The translations under genes were made by a program, and so were the position numbers. From contig NZ_AEPF01000148.1 of the NCBI RefSeq assembly GCF_000193735.1, positions 1 to 43,377 on the forward strand: a stretch of DNA of 43,377 nt, in the 5' to 3' direction. Below the pieces are notes generated by a model. It saw nothing but the letters and a program-made list of their open reading frames with translations. It had not been told where the DNA came from and searched no databases. Positions 7,760-16,882 of this stretch are shown one piece after another (the first letter of the stretch is position 1; every line of letters begins with the position of its first letter). This DNA is from Neisseria sicca 4320. Lineage in GTDB: Bacteria; Pseudomonadota; Gammaproteobacteria; Burkholderiales; Neisseriaceae.

Positions 7760-7874
7760 TGCGCCATGATTCCTAATTGAGACGGTTTCTGTTTTCAGGC
7801 AAATATTCGGGAAAGTGTTGCCGAAAACGTAGGCTGAACAGTGATTGAAATTTAGAAGGAAAAAAGAAACGAGT

Positions 7875-7927
7875 TTCAGACGACCCAAGTTTAGATTTTA
7901 CATTTCAATATAATGAGGTCGTCTGAG
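7875..7927. terminator. Inverted DUS pair between gatC and gatA
   Basis: TTCAGACGACC (7875-7885) faces AGGTCGTCTGA (7916-7926) in the gap between gatC and the true gatA start. It could attenuate readthrough from gatC, making GatC and GatA levels unequal. Confidence 0.5.
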
Positions 7928-7930
7928 AAA

Positions 7931-8221
7931 TTATTCTTCAATTACCTGCGGCACGATATACAGACGGTTACGCACTTCCGGCGCGACGGCTTGATATTCG
8001 GCGGCATGGTCGGTTTCAGTAACTTTATCCTCGCGTAGGCGTAGGGCGGCTTCGTGGGGGTGTGCCATCGGCTCGATGCCGTCGGTATTCACGCTCTGCA
8101 TCTTTTCGACCATAGCGAAAATGTCGTTTAATTCTGAGAGGGTTTTGCCTTTTTCTTCCTCGGTCAGTGAAAGGCGTGAGAGTTTGGCAATTTTTTCCAC
8201 ATCGGTTAAGCTTAAAGCCAT
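7931..8221 (-). CDS. gatC: Asp/Glu-tRNA amidotransferase subunit C
   Basis: 96 residues, normal for GatC. MALSLTDVEKIAKLSRLSLTEEEK and the closing RNRLYIVPQVIEE are family hallmarks. GatC wraps around GatA and stabilises the GatAB complex. It is the first gene of the minus-strand amidotransferase group and diverges from mreB; the 228 bases between the two must hold both promoters. I found no convincing promoter boxes there. Confidence 0.95.
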   Translation of the reverse strand: MALSLTDVEKIAKLSRLSLTEEEKGKTLSELNDIFAMVEKMQSVNTDGIEPMAHPHEAALRLREDKVTETDHAAEYQAVAPEVRNRLYIVPQVIEE

Positions 8222-8449
8222 AAAAAATCCTTGTCTGATAGCAGGCTCCCCCTTATTTGGGGTATCATTGCATTCTTCTTCGATGAAACGAGGAATTATA
8301 ACCGAAAACTACTCAAACGGCGTGTGATTTCGCCATGCGTTTCATACGGGGAGTGGAGGGGGGCGTCTGAAAAGGCGTTGTTCCCATGTTTTTAATATTT
8401 TGAATAACAATCAAATAAAATCGGTGCCGGGCCGATATTCAGGTATTTT

Positions 8450-9487
8450 ATGTTTCGTTTTCTATCCCGTTTTTTCTCCAACGATATCGCCATTGATTTG
8501 GGTACGGCGAACACGTTGATTTATGTGCGCGGTAAAGGCATTGTTTTGGACGAGCCGTCTGTGGTGGCGGTTCAGTCGGGTACGGGCGGTAAAAGCAAGA
8601 TTGTCGCCGTTGGTACGGAAGCCAAGAAAATGCAGGGGCGCGCGCCGCGCAATATTGAAATCGTCCGTCCTATGCGGGACGGGGTGATTGCTGATTTTAC
8701 AATTGCCGAGCGTATGTTGGGTACGTTGATTAAAAAAGCGACTGAAGGCAATTCGGTCGTACCGCCGCGCGTAGTAATCTGCGTGCCTGGCGGAGCAACC
8801 CAAGTGGAGCGAAAAGCCATTTTGGATTCTGCGTTTGCCGCAGGAGCATCTTCCGTACATTTGATTGAGGAGCCGATGGCGGCTGCTTTGGGTGCGGGCT
8901 TGCCGATTGAGGATTCTGCCGGTTCGATGGTGGTGGATATCGGCGGCGGCACAACGGAAATCGGTATCTTGTCATTAGGCGGTATGGCTTATTCCGCCTC
9001 TGTCCGTGCGGCCGGGGATGAGTTCGATAAGAGCATCGTGCATTATTTGCGCCGTCATCGCGGTGTGTTGATTGGTGACGCGACGGCTGAAGAATTGAAG
9101 AAAACAATCGGTTCTGCCTCCGGCTTTGCAACCGAAACCGCCATGCGGATTAAAGGTCGGGACTTGGCGGAAGGTACACCTAAATCGTTGGCCATTACTT
9201 CGGAAGAAGTGCGCGAGGCTTTGAGCGAAACGGTTAATCAGATTATCCGCGCCGTGCGCCTTGCTTTGGAACAAGCATCGCCGGAATTGGCAGGAGATAT
9301 TGCTGACAGGGGGATTATGCTGACGGGTGGAGGCGCACTGTTGCACGGTATGGATACGGTTTTGGCAGATGCGACGGGACTCCCTGTCGGTATTGCCGAC
9401 CAGCCTTTGAACTGTGTGGCTTATGGTGCAGGTAAGGCTCTGGATTATATCGGCAAATGGAATGCCGTCTTTGTGGATAACCCGTAA
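8450..9487 (+). CDS. mreB: Rod-shape actin homologue MreB
   Basis: 345 residues, full-length MreB. It starts with an amphipathic membrane-binding segment (MFRFLSRFF), then the actin-fold phosphate loops: DLGTANT (16-22) and DIGGGTTEIG (from Asp163), with LTGGGALLHGMD near the end. MreB filaments under the inner membrane position the elongasome. It heads a tight plus-strand run mreB-mreC-mreD-mrdA-rodA. The coccoid pathogenic neisseriae are known to lack it, so its presence argues for a rod-shaped species. Confidence 0.97.
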   Translation: MFRFLSRFFSNDIAIDLGTANTLIYVRGKGIVLDEPSVVAVQSGTGGKSKIVAVGTEAKKMQGRAPRNIEIVRPMRDGVIADFTIAERMLGTLIKKATEGNSVVPPRVVICVPGGATQVERKAILDSAFAAGASSVHLIEEPMAAALGAGLPIEDSAGSMVVDIGGGTTEIGILSLGGMAYSASVRAAGDEFDKSIVHYLRRHRGVLIGDATAEELKKTIGSASGFATETAMRIKGRDLAEGTPKSLAITSEEVREALSETVNQIIRAVRLALEQASPELAGDIADRGIMLTGGGALLHGMDTVLADATGLPVGIADQPLNCVAYGAGKALDYIGKWNAVFVDNP

Positions 9488-9498
9488 GGCAGGCTGAA

Positions 9499-10338
9499 AT
9501 GGAACATTCTTCTTTACGGTTTGACGAGGCAAAGGGCCAAAAGCTGTTGCCTCGTTTTATTGCGTATCTTTTATTGGGTGCCGGCATTATGGTGGCGGAC
9601 GATCGTTTCGACCTAATGCAGCCCGTCCGTACTGCTGCCGCGGAGATTCTTTATCCGGTGCAATGGTTGGCAAACCAGCCGGTACGTCTGTATCAATATA
9701 TTTCCAACCAATCTCAATCGCAAACCGAGCTATTAGAACAAAACCGTCTCCTTTTGGAGGAAAATGGTCGTCTGAAAATCCAGCTTCAACGCGACAAGGT
9801 CAACCTGAGCGAATTGCAGGAGCTGAAAAAGCTATACAGTTTGCAACAAAAAGGCGTAAATAATGTCATTGGTGCGGAAGTGTTGTCCAGTGGCAAAGAC
9901 CCATTGTCCGAACGTTTGATTATCAATAAAGGCAGTGGCGAAGGGGTTGCAGCAGGCGATGCCGTTATCGATCAAAACGGCTTAATCGGACGCGTTACCT
10001 TAGTTCATGCCAACAGTGCGGAAGTCGAATTGATGTCGGCTGCGCAAAGTATCGTTCCTGTTGCCGTTGAGCGGACGGGCGAACGCAATCTCGCCTACGG
10101 CAACGGCGTGGGTTTGGATTTACGCTATTTTCCGACAGGATCGGATTTGAAGCCGCATGATGTTTTGATTACATCTGGCTTGGACGGCATTTATCCGGCA
10201 GGTATCCCCGTAGCGCGCGTGGATAAAGTCGTCCGCGCGTCCGGTACGCCTTATTACGACACAGAACTGACCCCGTTTGCTGCCTTGCGCCGCAGCCGCT
10301 TTGTTTTGGTTCTGTCCTCTTCCCATTCTTCCCAATAA
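9499..10338 (+). CDS. mreC: Rod-shape determining protein MreC
   Basis: 279 residues: cytoplasmic N terminus, one membrane segment (about 19-33), a coiled coil (about 74-116, TELLEQNRLLLEENGRL) and the beta-rich periplasmic domain with LSSGKDPLSERLIINKG and ITSGLDGIYPAGIPVARV. MreC links MreB to PBP2 in the periplasm and activates it. The ATG is 11 bases after the mreB stop with an AGG-containing site. A near-DUS (TGGTCGTCTGAA) encodes the GRLK of the coiled coil. Confidence 0.96.
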   Translation: MEHSSLRFDEAKGQKLLPRFIAYLLLGAGIMVADDRFDLMQPVRTAAAEILYPVQWLANQPVRLYQYISNQSQSQTELLEQNRLLLEENGRLKIQLQRDKVNLSELQELKKLYSLQQKGVNNVIGAEVLSSGKDPLSERLIINKGSGEGVAAGDAVIDQNGLIGRVTLVHANSAEVELMSAAQSIVPVAVERTGERNLAYGNGVGLDLRYFPTGSDLKPHDVLITSGLDGIYPAGIPVARVDKVVRASGTPYYDTELTPFAALRRSRFVLVLSSSHSSQ

Positions 10339-10345
10339 ATCATTC

Positions 10346-10849
10346 ATGAACGATTTTGACGATTCCTACCGTGCCATGCCCGTCGGCGTGATTGCGGCAA
10401 GTTTTGCCGTAACCATGCTTGTCGATTTCATGCCTTTTCCCTTTGATGGTTTTTTCTGGTTGCCGGAGCTGACCGCGCTGATGCTGCTTTATTGGTCGAT
10501 GCACCATCCTCAACGTGTCGGCATGGGTATTGCGTTTTTACTCGGCTTGATAGTAGATGCCGCAACGGCAGCGACTTTGGGGCTGCACGCATTGTCTTAT
10601 ACGGTCATGGTGTATTTCGTTTTGAACACGCGCCGTCAAATTATGCTCTACGGCCACATCATGCAGATCGGGGCGGTATTGGCAGCATTGTTCTGCCATC
10701 AGGCGGTATTGGTGGCGGCGCGTCTGTTCCTCAACAACCAAATCATTACTTGGCAAAGTTTCATTGCGCCGTTGACCGGTGCGCTGCTTTGGCCTTTCTT
10801 GAGCCAGTTGATGCTGATGCTGACCAATTTCTATCGCGCCAACAGATAA
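10346..10849 (+). CDS. mreD: Rod-shape determining membrane protein MreD
   Basis: 167 residues from MNDFDDSYR; the longer frame starting within mreC is not needed. About five membrane helices (for example VIAASFAVTMLVDFMPF, LTALMLLYWSM, MGIAFLLGLIVDAATAATLG). The GLIVDAATAATLGLHAL segment is typical of MreD, an inner-membrane elongasome subunit that modulates MreC-PBP2 activation. It follows mreC by 7 bases and precedes mrdA by 9, so it is part of one operon. Confidence 0.92.
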   Translation: MNDFDDSYRAMPVGVIAASFAVTMLVDFMPFPFDGFFWLPELTALMLLYWSMHHPQRVGMGIAFLLGLIVDAATAATLGLHALSYTVMVYFVLNTRRQIMLYGHIMQIGAVLAALFCHQAVLVAARLFLNNQIITWQSFIAPLTGALLWPFLSQLMLMLTNFYRANR

Positions 10850-10858
10850 CGTGAAATC

Positions 10859-12898
10859 ATGTCTATACTGAATATTCTGAAACGTCGTCTGAGAAATGGC
10901 GGTAGCGGTAAAACACAGACTGCAAAGGCGGCGCAAGCCGATTCTTTATTGCGTCTGCTGGTGGCGTTTATCCTGATTGTGGTTTTGTTTGCCGCATTGG
11001 TGGCTCGGTTTGTCTATTTGCAGGTGTTTCGGCATGACGATTTTTCCGGACAGGCATCCAGCAACCGCATCACATTAATTCCGACCCCGCCCGTCCGCGG
11101 CGAAATCGTAGATGTCAACGGCGTACCGTTGGCAAAAAACTATCCCGTGTTTTCTCTAGAGGTCATCCCCAGCCGCATTGAAGGCAAGATGGAAGATGTC
11201 ATCGAATCACTGCGGAAGTATGTCGATATTACGCCTACCGATTTGAAGCGTTTTTACAAATATCGCGAAAGCTACCGTAAATTTGAAAACATCCCGCTCA
11301 AGCTGCGCCTGACAGATGAAGAAGCAGCGAAATTGTCGGTGCATCTGAATGAATTTAAAGGCGTAGAAGTCAATTCGCGCACTTTCCGCGAGTATCCTTA
11401 TGGCAAGCTGACTTCACACTTTTTAGGTTATATCGGGCGCATCAGCGACAAAGATCAGGAGGTTTTGGAAGAAGAGGGCTTGACTGCGCTCTATCGCGGC
11501 AGCACCCACATCGGCAAATCGGGTCTGGAAAAATATTACGAACCGCAGCTTCATGGCGCGCCCGGCTATCAAGAAGTGGAAAAAGACGCTTACGGTAATA
11601 TCGTACGCGTCTTGAAAAACGTGCCGTCGCGCATGGGACAAACTTTGCGTTTGGGCATGGACATCCGTATGCAACAAAAAGCGGACAAAATATTGGGAGA
11701 CAGGCGCGGGGCGATTGTCGCCATCAATCCGCAAGACGGTACAGTGTTGGCTTTCGTTTCCAAACCTTCTTTCGATCCCAACCTCTTTATCGACGGCATC
11801 GACAGCGAAACTTGGAAATCCTTGAATGATGACTGGCAAAAGCCGTTGGTCAACCGCGTAACACAAGGTCTGTATCCGCCAGGCTCGACATTTAAGCCGT
11901 TTATGGGCATGGCTTTGCTGGAAAGCGGCAAAATTACCCAAACAACTGTCGTTCCTGCGCCCGGAGCATGGAGCATTCCCGGCAGCCGCCACGTTTTCCG
12001 AGATTCCGTACGCAGCGGTCATGGTTCGGCAAATTTGAGCAAAGCGATACAGGTGTCGTCTGATACCTTTTTCTACCGCTTGGGCTACGAAATGGGCATA
12101 GATAAAGCGTCGCCGTATTTAGCGCAATTCGGGTTCGGCAAAAAAACCGGCATCGACCTGCCGAGCGAATATACAGGCGTTTTGCCCAGCCGCGAATGGA
12201 AGGCGAAACGCTTTGCCAAATCGTCCGATCCTACCGCCAAAGAATGGCGCGCAGGCGAGATGGTCTCGGTCAGCATCGGGCAGGGTTACAACGCCTACAC
12301 CCCGCTGCAAATGGCACACGCCACCGCCTCGCTCGCTAATGACGGTGTGGTTTATCAGCCGCATTTGGTGAAAGAATTGTTGGATTTCGACAAACGCAAA
12401 ATCACGCGTATCAATCCCAATCCCGAATACAAAATTCCGTTCAAACAAGACAATTTCGAATACGTCAAACAGGCAATGGAGAAAGTCTTGAAGCCGGGAG
12501 GGACGGCACACCGCATCGGCGGCGGTTTGGCTTACAGCATGGGCGGCAAAACGGGTACGGCACAGGTTGTGCAAATCAAGCAGGGCGGTCGTTACAACGC
12601 CTCAGCCTTGCGCGAGCAATACCGCGACCATGCGTGGTTTATTTCGTTTGCCCCCTTAGAGAAGCCTGAAATCGCCATCGCCGTGATTCTGGAGAACGGC
12701 GGCTGGGGTGCATACGCCGCACCGCTTGCCCGCAGCTTAACCGACTTTTATATGCTCAACGTCAAGCCGCAGCAGTTTTCAGACGACCCCGACGCAGGCG
12801 GAATGCCCGAACCGCAACAACACCGCACACAACCCCAACCGCCGACCATGTTCCAAAAAGCCTACGGTCTGAAACAGGAGGAAGCAAATCATGAATGA
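10859..12898 (+). CDS. mrdA: Peptidoglycan transpeptidase PBP2
   Basis: 679 residues. One membrane segment (about 31-55), a pedestal domain with PPVRGEIVDVNGVPLAKN, then the transpeptidase domain with STFK (343-346, nucleophile Ser343), SSD (400-402, the SxD form often seen in PBP2) and KTGTAQ (from Lys564). It cross-links new wall for elongation, with RodA as glycosyltransferase. The tail after residue 640 is Pro/Gln-rich and partly encoded by a DUS-like sequence at 12775-12787. It overlaps rodA by 8 bases. In coccoid neisseriae only the division enzymes PBP1/PBP2(penA) remain; this is the elongation paralogue, not penA. Confidence 0.95.
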   Translation: MSILNILKRRLRNGGSGKTQTAKAAQADSLLRLLVAFILIVVLFAALVARFVYLQVFRHDDFSGQASSNRITLIPTPPVRGEIVDVNGVPLAKNYPVFSLEVIPSRIEGKMEDVIESLRKYVDITPTDLKRFYKYRESYRKFENIPLKLRLTDEEAAKLSVHLNEFKGVEVNSRTFREYPYGKLTSHFLGYIGRISDKDQEVLEEEGLTALYRGSTHIGKSGLEKYYEPQLHGAPGYQEVEKDAYGNIVRVLKNVPSRMGQTLRLGMDIRMQQKADKILGDRRGAIVAINPQDGTVLAFVSKPSFDPNLFIDGIDSETWKSLNDDWQKPLVNRVTQGLYPPGSTFKPFMGMALLESGKITQTTVVPAPGAWSIPGSRHVFRDSVRSGHGSANLSKAIQVSSDTFFYRLGYEMGIDKASPYLAQFGFGKKTGIDLPSEYTGVLPSREWKAKRFAKSSDPTAKEWRAGEMVSVSIGQGYNAYTPLQMAHATASLANDGVVYQPHLVKELLDFDKRKITRINPNPEYKIPFKQDNFEYVKQAMEKVLKPGGTAHRIGGGLAYSMGGKTGTAQVVQIKQGGRYNASALREQYRDHAWFISFAPLEKPEIAIAVILENGGWGAYAAPLARSLTDFYMLNVKPQQFSDDPDAGGMPEPQQHRTQPQPPTMFQKAYGLKQEEANHE

Positions 12899-14054
12899 AA
12901 CGGTCGGAATGTGGGCGAAAATCAAGCGCATCGTATCCGCCCCGATAGACCCGTGGCTGTTTTTCCCTATGCTCGCCATCTACGTCATGAGCCTGTTTTT
13001 GCTCTATTCGGCGGACGGGCAGGATTTCGGTCAGCTTGAACACAAAACCATGCATACCGTAACTGGCTTTGCACTGCTGTGGTTCGTTGCTTCCTTCAAG
13101 CCTCGTGATGCCGCAAAAGTGGCGCTGCCGATGTACCTGATTGGCGTGTTGCTGCTTGTCGCCGTCGAAGTTGCAGGCGTTACCGTCAATGGTTCTACGC
13201 GCTGGCTGGAACTGGGCTTCACGCGCATCCAGCCGTCCGAAATCATGAAAATCGTCCTGCCCATGACCGTTGCTTGGTATTTCCAGCGGCACGAAGGTCG
13301 TCTGAAATGGTTTCACTACATCATCGCCATGCTTTTAATCCTCATCCCCGTTGCGCTGATTCTGAAACAGCCCGATTTGGGAACGGCGGTTTTGATTATG
13401 GCATCGGGCATTTTCATCGTTTTTTTCGCAGGCCTGCCGTGGAAAGTCATCTTTGCCGCCATCGTCGCCTTTGTTGCCGCATTGCCGCTTTTGTGGAACT
13501 ACGGGATGCACGACTATCAGAAAACCCGCGTCCTGACGCTGCTTGACCCGACGCAAGACCCTTTGGGCGCAGGCTACCATATCATTCAGTCCATGATTGC
13601 CATCGGTTCGGGCGGCGTTTGGGGGAAAGGCTGGCTCAACGGCACACAAACGCATTTGGATTACATTCCCGAGTCTACGACCGACTTCATTTTTGCCGTA
13701 TATGGCGAAGAATTCGGTTTGATCGGCAACATCTTGCTGCTGCTGGTTTATCTCGTTATCCTGACGCGCGGACTTCTGATTGCCGCCAAAGCCCAATCGC
13801 TATACAGCCGCACGCTTGCCGGCGCATTGACCATGACCTTTTTCTGTTATGCCTTTGTGAACATGGGCATGGTCAGCGGCATTTTGCCCGTTGTCGGCGT
13901 CCCCCTGCCGTTGGTCAGCTACGGCGGTACTGCAACGCTTTCCATCATGACCGTACTTGCGCTGCTGATGGGTATTTCCAGCGAACATAAAACCAAACGC
14001 CGCTACGAATTTAACGATAAAGCGGATGTAAACGTCTCTACAAAAAACCAATAA
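12891..14054 (+). CDS. rodA: Elongation SEDS glycosyltransferase RodA
   Basis: 387 residues with about ten membrane helices. SEDS signatures: GSTRWLELGFTRIQPSEIMKI, KQPDLGTAVLI, GSGGVWGKGWLNGTQTHLDYIPESTTDFIFAVYGEEFG (split here over adjacent motifs) and GVPLPLVSYGG. It polymerises glycan strands with PBP2. A strong AGGAGG inside the end of mrdA drives its ATG, which overlaps the mrdA stop. An exact in-frame DUS at 13295-13306 encodes GRLK. Confidence 0.95.
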   Translation: MNETVGMWAKIKRIVSAPIDPWLFFPMLAIYVMSLFLLYSADGQDFGQLEHKTMHTVTGFALLWFVASFKPRDAAKVALPMYLIGVLLLVAVEVAGVTVNGSTRWLELGFTRIQPSEIMKIVLPMTVAWYFQRHEGRLKWFHYIIAMLLILIPVALILKQPDLGTAVLIMASGIFIVFFAGLPWKVIFAAIVAFVAALPLLWNYGMHDYQKTRVLTLLDPTQDPLGAGYHIIQSMIAIGSGGVWGKGWLNGTQTHLDYIPESTTDFIFAVYGEEFGLIGNILLLLVYLVILTRGLLIAAKAQSLYSRTLAGALTMTFFCYAFVNMGMVSGILPVVGVPLPLVSYGGTATLSIMTVLALLMGISSEHKTKRRYEFNDKADVNVSTKNQ

Positions 14055-14065
14055 GGGAATGAAAA

Positions 14066-14722
14066 ATGGAATTAGGTGTAGAAATCGGCAAACTTTTGGT
14101 TGCCTTCCTTGTATTGATTAACCCGTTCAGCGCGCTTTCGATCTATCTCGATTTGACACAGGATCACAGCACCAAAGAAAAACGCCGCATCGCCCGCACT
14201 GCCGCGCTCGCCGTCTTCATCGTCATTACCGTTTTCACATTAGCGGGCGGGATGTTGTTGAAAATCTTAGGCATCAGCGTCGGCTCCTTCCAAGTCGGCG
14301 GCGGTATTTTGGTATTGCTTATCGCCATCTCCATGATGAACGGCAACGATAATCCCGCCAAACAGAATATCGGCGCAGATAAAGAAGAGGGCGTCGTACA
14401 ACACATCCAGAAAAACGCCAAAGCCATTGCCGTCGTCCCTGTCGCCATCCCCATTACCATCGGACCGGGCGGTATTTCTACCGTCATCATCTATGCCTCA
14501 GCTGCCAAAAATTACAGCGATATTGCTTTGATTCTCGCCGCAGGTTTGCTCGTCAGCCTGATTTGCTACGCCATCCTCGTTGTTGCCGGACGAATCAGCA
14601 AAAAACTAGGTACAACAGGATTGACCATTCTCAACCGCATCATGGGCATGATGCTTGCCGCTGTCTCCGTAGAAATCATCGTTGCCGGATTGAAATCCAT
14701 TTTCCCGCAACTGGCAGGCTAG
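14066..14722 (+). CDS. MarC family integral membrane protein
   Basis: 218 residues with six predicted membrane helices. LLVAFLVLINPFSALSIYLDLT at the N terminus and VPVAIPITIGPGGISTVIIY in the middle are hallmarks of the MarC/YhgN (UPF0056) family, whose transport role is unproven (the old link to multiple antibiotic resistance was not upheld). It starts 11 bases after rodA with AAGGGA 9 bases before the ATG, so it is probably cotranscribed with the elongation genes. A hairpin with T run 180 bases further on could end the operon. Confidence 0.9.
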   Translation: MELGVEIGKLLVAFLVLINPFSALSIYLDLTQDHSTKEKRRIARTAALAVFIVITVFTLAGGMLLKILGISVGSFQVGGGILVLLIAISMMNGNDNPAKQNIGADKEEGVVQHIQKNAKAIAVVPVAIPITIGPGGISTVIIYASAAKNYSDIALILAAGLLVSLICYAILVVAGRISKKLGTTGLTILNRIMGMMLAAVSVEIIVAGLKSIFPQLAG

Positions 14723-14905
14723 TTCGTCGGATTGTGCAGAAGGCAAAATTTATCGCGTATTTGGTCATATTTCTCAACATAGAAAGTCGTCTGAAAATGG
14801 TTTTGTGTTTTAGATGACATGTCCTGCAATATTCCCCAACTGTCCTGACTTTGGATATTTCGTCTAGGTCAGTTGTGTGTAGCCCCCATAGCAATTTTCT
14901 TGCAG

Positions 14906-14938
14906 AAAGGCTGTATGCTGCTGCATAACGGCCTTTTT
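14906..14938 (+). terminator. Intrinsic terminator of the mre-marC operon
   Basis: AAAGGC...TATGC and GCATA...GCCTTT pair with a small internal loop around TGCT, followed by T5 on the plus strand. Confidence 0.6.
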
Positions 14939-14975
14939 CTGTAATGAAAAGTTACACTTCAAATGCGAATCCGCC

Positions 14976-15011
14976 GTCGTCTGAAAACCCGATTTGGGCT
15001 TTTCAGACGAC
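14976..15011. terminator. Inverted DUS pair after cysJ
   Basis: GTCGTCTGAAAA (14976-14987) and TTTTCAGACGAC (15000-15011) form a compact hairpin 19 bases past the cysJ stop. Confidence 0.7.
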
Positions 15012-15029
15012 CTTTCGTTTGGGGCGGTA

Positions 15030-16802
15030 TCAATAAACGTCGCGTTGGTAGCGTTTATCTTCGCGCATTTCGTTGAGATAGTCTTCGGCATCGTCGCGGC
15101 TGAGTTTGCCTTGGGTTTCGATGACGTCGAGTAGGGCGGTTTCTACGTCGCGCGCCATGCGGGTGGCGTCGCCGCAGACGTAGAGGTGTGCGCCTTGTTG
15201 CAGCCAGTTCCAGACTTCGGCGGCGTGTTCGGCGATTTTGTGTTGGACATAGACTTTGCGTTCGCCTTGTCTGCTCCATGCCAAGTCGGCGCGGGTGAGG
15301 ATGCCGTCTTTGCGGTAATCGATCCATTCGAGCTGGTAGAGGAAGTCATCGGCGAGGCGTTGGTTGCCGAAGATGAGCCAGTTTTTGCCGCTGTCGCCGT
15401 TGGCGGCGCGTTGCTGCATGAAGGCGCGGAAGGGAGCGATGCCTGTGCCTGCGCCTATCATGATAATGGGGGTGTTGCCGTCGGCGGGCAGGCGGAAATT
15501 GGGGTTGGGTTCGACGAAGACGCGTACTTCGCCGCCTTCTTCAAGGCGTTCGCCCAGATAGCCTGAGGCTGCGCCGGTGTAGCTGTTGCCGTGGTGTTCG
15601 AAGCGGACGACGCCGACGGTCAGGTGTACTTCTTCGCCGACTTCGTCTTGTGCGGAGGCGATGGAGTAAAGGCGCGGGGTTTGCGGGCGAAACAGTTGGA
15701 ACAGGGTTTGCGCGTCCAACGGATGGGGATGGGCGGCGAAGACGCCGACGGGCGGAGTGGCGGCAAGGTAGGCGTCCAATCGGGCTTTGTCGGCGGCTGT
15801 GGTTTTGAGTGCTTCGCTGCCGGACAATTCGGCGTATTGCTGTACGAGTGCCGGTGTGTTTTGCGTGATGTCGGCGGACTCGGTCAGGGCGGTGCGGATG
15901 TCGGTTTCGAGGTCGTCTGAAAGGCGGATTTTTTCTTCTCCGCTTAATTGGTGTAAATCGAGGATTTCTTGAACCAAAGCCGGATCGTTGAGCGGGAGTA
16001 CGCCCAATGCGTCGCCTGCCTCATAGTGCAAGCCGGAGCCGGACAGGTCGATTTCGATGTGTTCCACGTCTTTTTCGGCGGAACGGGACGTGATTTTTTG
16101 GCGGACGGACAGGGTGGCGGTATAGGGTTTGTCTTTGGTATAGACAGTGCCGACGGTTTGGTTTGCGGCTGGTGTGGCGGAAAGAGTGGCGGCTTGGGCG
16201 GCAAGCTCGGCAACTTTGGGGACGACAGCTTCGACCCATGCGTCGGCAGCGTTTTGAAACTCTAAATCGCAGATGCCCAAATCGTTCAGACGACGTGCAC
16301 CCAGTTCGGCAAATTTGGCGTCAAAGTCTTTGCCCGCTTGGCAGAAATTGGGATAGGAAGAATCGCCCAAACCCAAAACGGCAAAAGTGAGTTTGCCCAA
16401 ATCGGGGGCTTTTTTGCCGAAGACGAATTTATACAGCGGCAGGGCTTCTTCGGGCGGCTCGCCCTCACCTTGCGTGGATGTTACCAATAACACGATGTCT
16501 TCATCAGGCAGGGTTTTGCTTTTGAATTCACTCGCGCTCTTCAACGCGGCTTCTACGCCTGCGGCTTTAAGTTTGGCGTGTAAAGATTCGGCAACGCCGC
16601 GCGCATTGCCCGTTTGCGAGGCGGATAAGACCAACACGCGTCGCGCGGGGGCAGCAACAGCGGGAGCAGCGGAAACCTCCAAACCGCCCGCCGCCCCTTG
16701 ACTTTGCGCCCAGCAGTAGCCGGAAAGCCAAGCGAGTTGCGTGGGCGAGAGGGTGGTGAGTTGTGCGGAAAGTTCGGCGGGAAGCGGGTTGGCTGGTGTC
16801 AT
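15030..16802 (-). CDS. cysJ: Sulfite reductase flavoprotein alpha subunit CysJ
   Basis: 590 residues, full length. FMN flavodoxin domain with SASQTGNA (60-67) and TSTQGEGEPPEEALPLY; FAD domain with RLYS (377-380) and IASAQDEV; NADPH domain with GAGTGIAPFRAF (near 450) and the closing ...EDKRYQRDVY typical of CysJ. It passes NADPH electrons to the haemoprotein CysI to reduce sulfite to sulfide. No cysI or other cys gene is in the window, which is unusual; CysJ is often next to cysI. AAAGGA lies before the ATG. A promoter with an overlapping palindrome is seen upstream. One exact in-frame DUS at 15910-15921. Confidence 0.93.
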   Translation of the reverse strand: MTPANPLPAELSAQLTTLSPTQLAWLSGYCWAQSQGAAGGLEVSAAPAVAAPARRVLVLSASQTGNARGVAESLHAKLKAAGVEAALKSASEFKSKTLPDEDIVLLVTSTQGEGEPPEEALPLYKFVFGKKAPDLGKLTFAVLGLGDSSYPNFCQAGKDFDAKFAELGARRLNDLGICDLEFQNAADAWVEAVVPKVAELAAQAATLSATPAANQTVGTVYTKDKPYTATLSVRQKITSRSAEKDVEHIEIDLSGSGLHYEAGDALGVLPLNDPALVQEILDLHQLSGEEKIRLSDDLETDIRTALTESADITQNTPALVQQYAELSGSEALKTTAADKARLDAYLAATPPVGVFAAHPHPLDAQTLFQLFRPQTPRLYSIASAQDEVGEEVHLTVGVVRFEHHGNSYTGAASGYLGERLEEGGEVRVFVEPNPNFRLPADGNTPIIMIGAGTGIAPFRAFMQQRAANGDSGKNWLIFGNQRLADDFLYQLEWIDYRKDGILTRADLAWSRQGERKVYVQHKIAEHAAEVWNWLQQGAHLYVCGDATRMARDVETALLDVIETQGKLSRDDAEDYLNEMREDKRYQRDVY

Positions 16803-16882
16803 GTCGGTTCCTTTGTGCGGACGGCAGCTTGAGGCAGAGCGTTTTGCCTACGCGGCTTTAATGGTTTGATTGGTTGATGATT

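Larger units (their letters stand above)
14723..15029. other. Intergenic region after marC
   Basis: No gene seen in these 307 bases. It holds a lone DUS variant at about 14786, an imperfect 10-bp inverted repeat (CAACTGTCCT 14837-14846 / AGGTCAGTTG 14866-14875), a hairpin with T run at 14906-14938 and the DUS pair that ends cysJ. Confidence 0.6.

Noticed and set aside
7760..7888. A 43-residue N-terminal extension of gatA
   Set aside because: Begins inside a DUS hairpin and does not match the amidase start; MTQYTLKQASQ fits the family.
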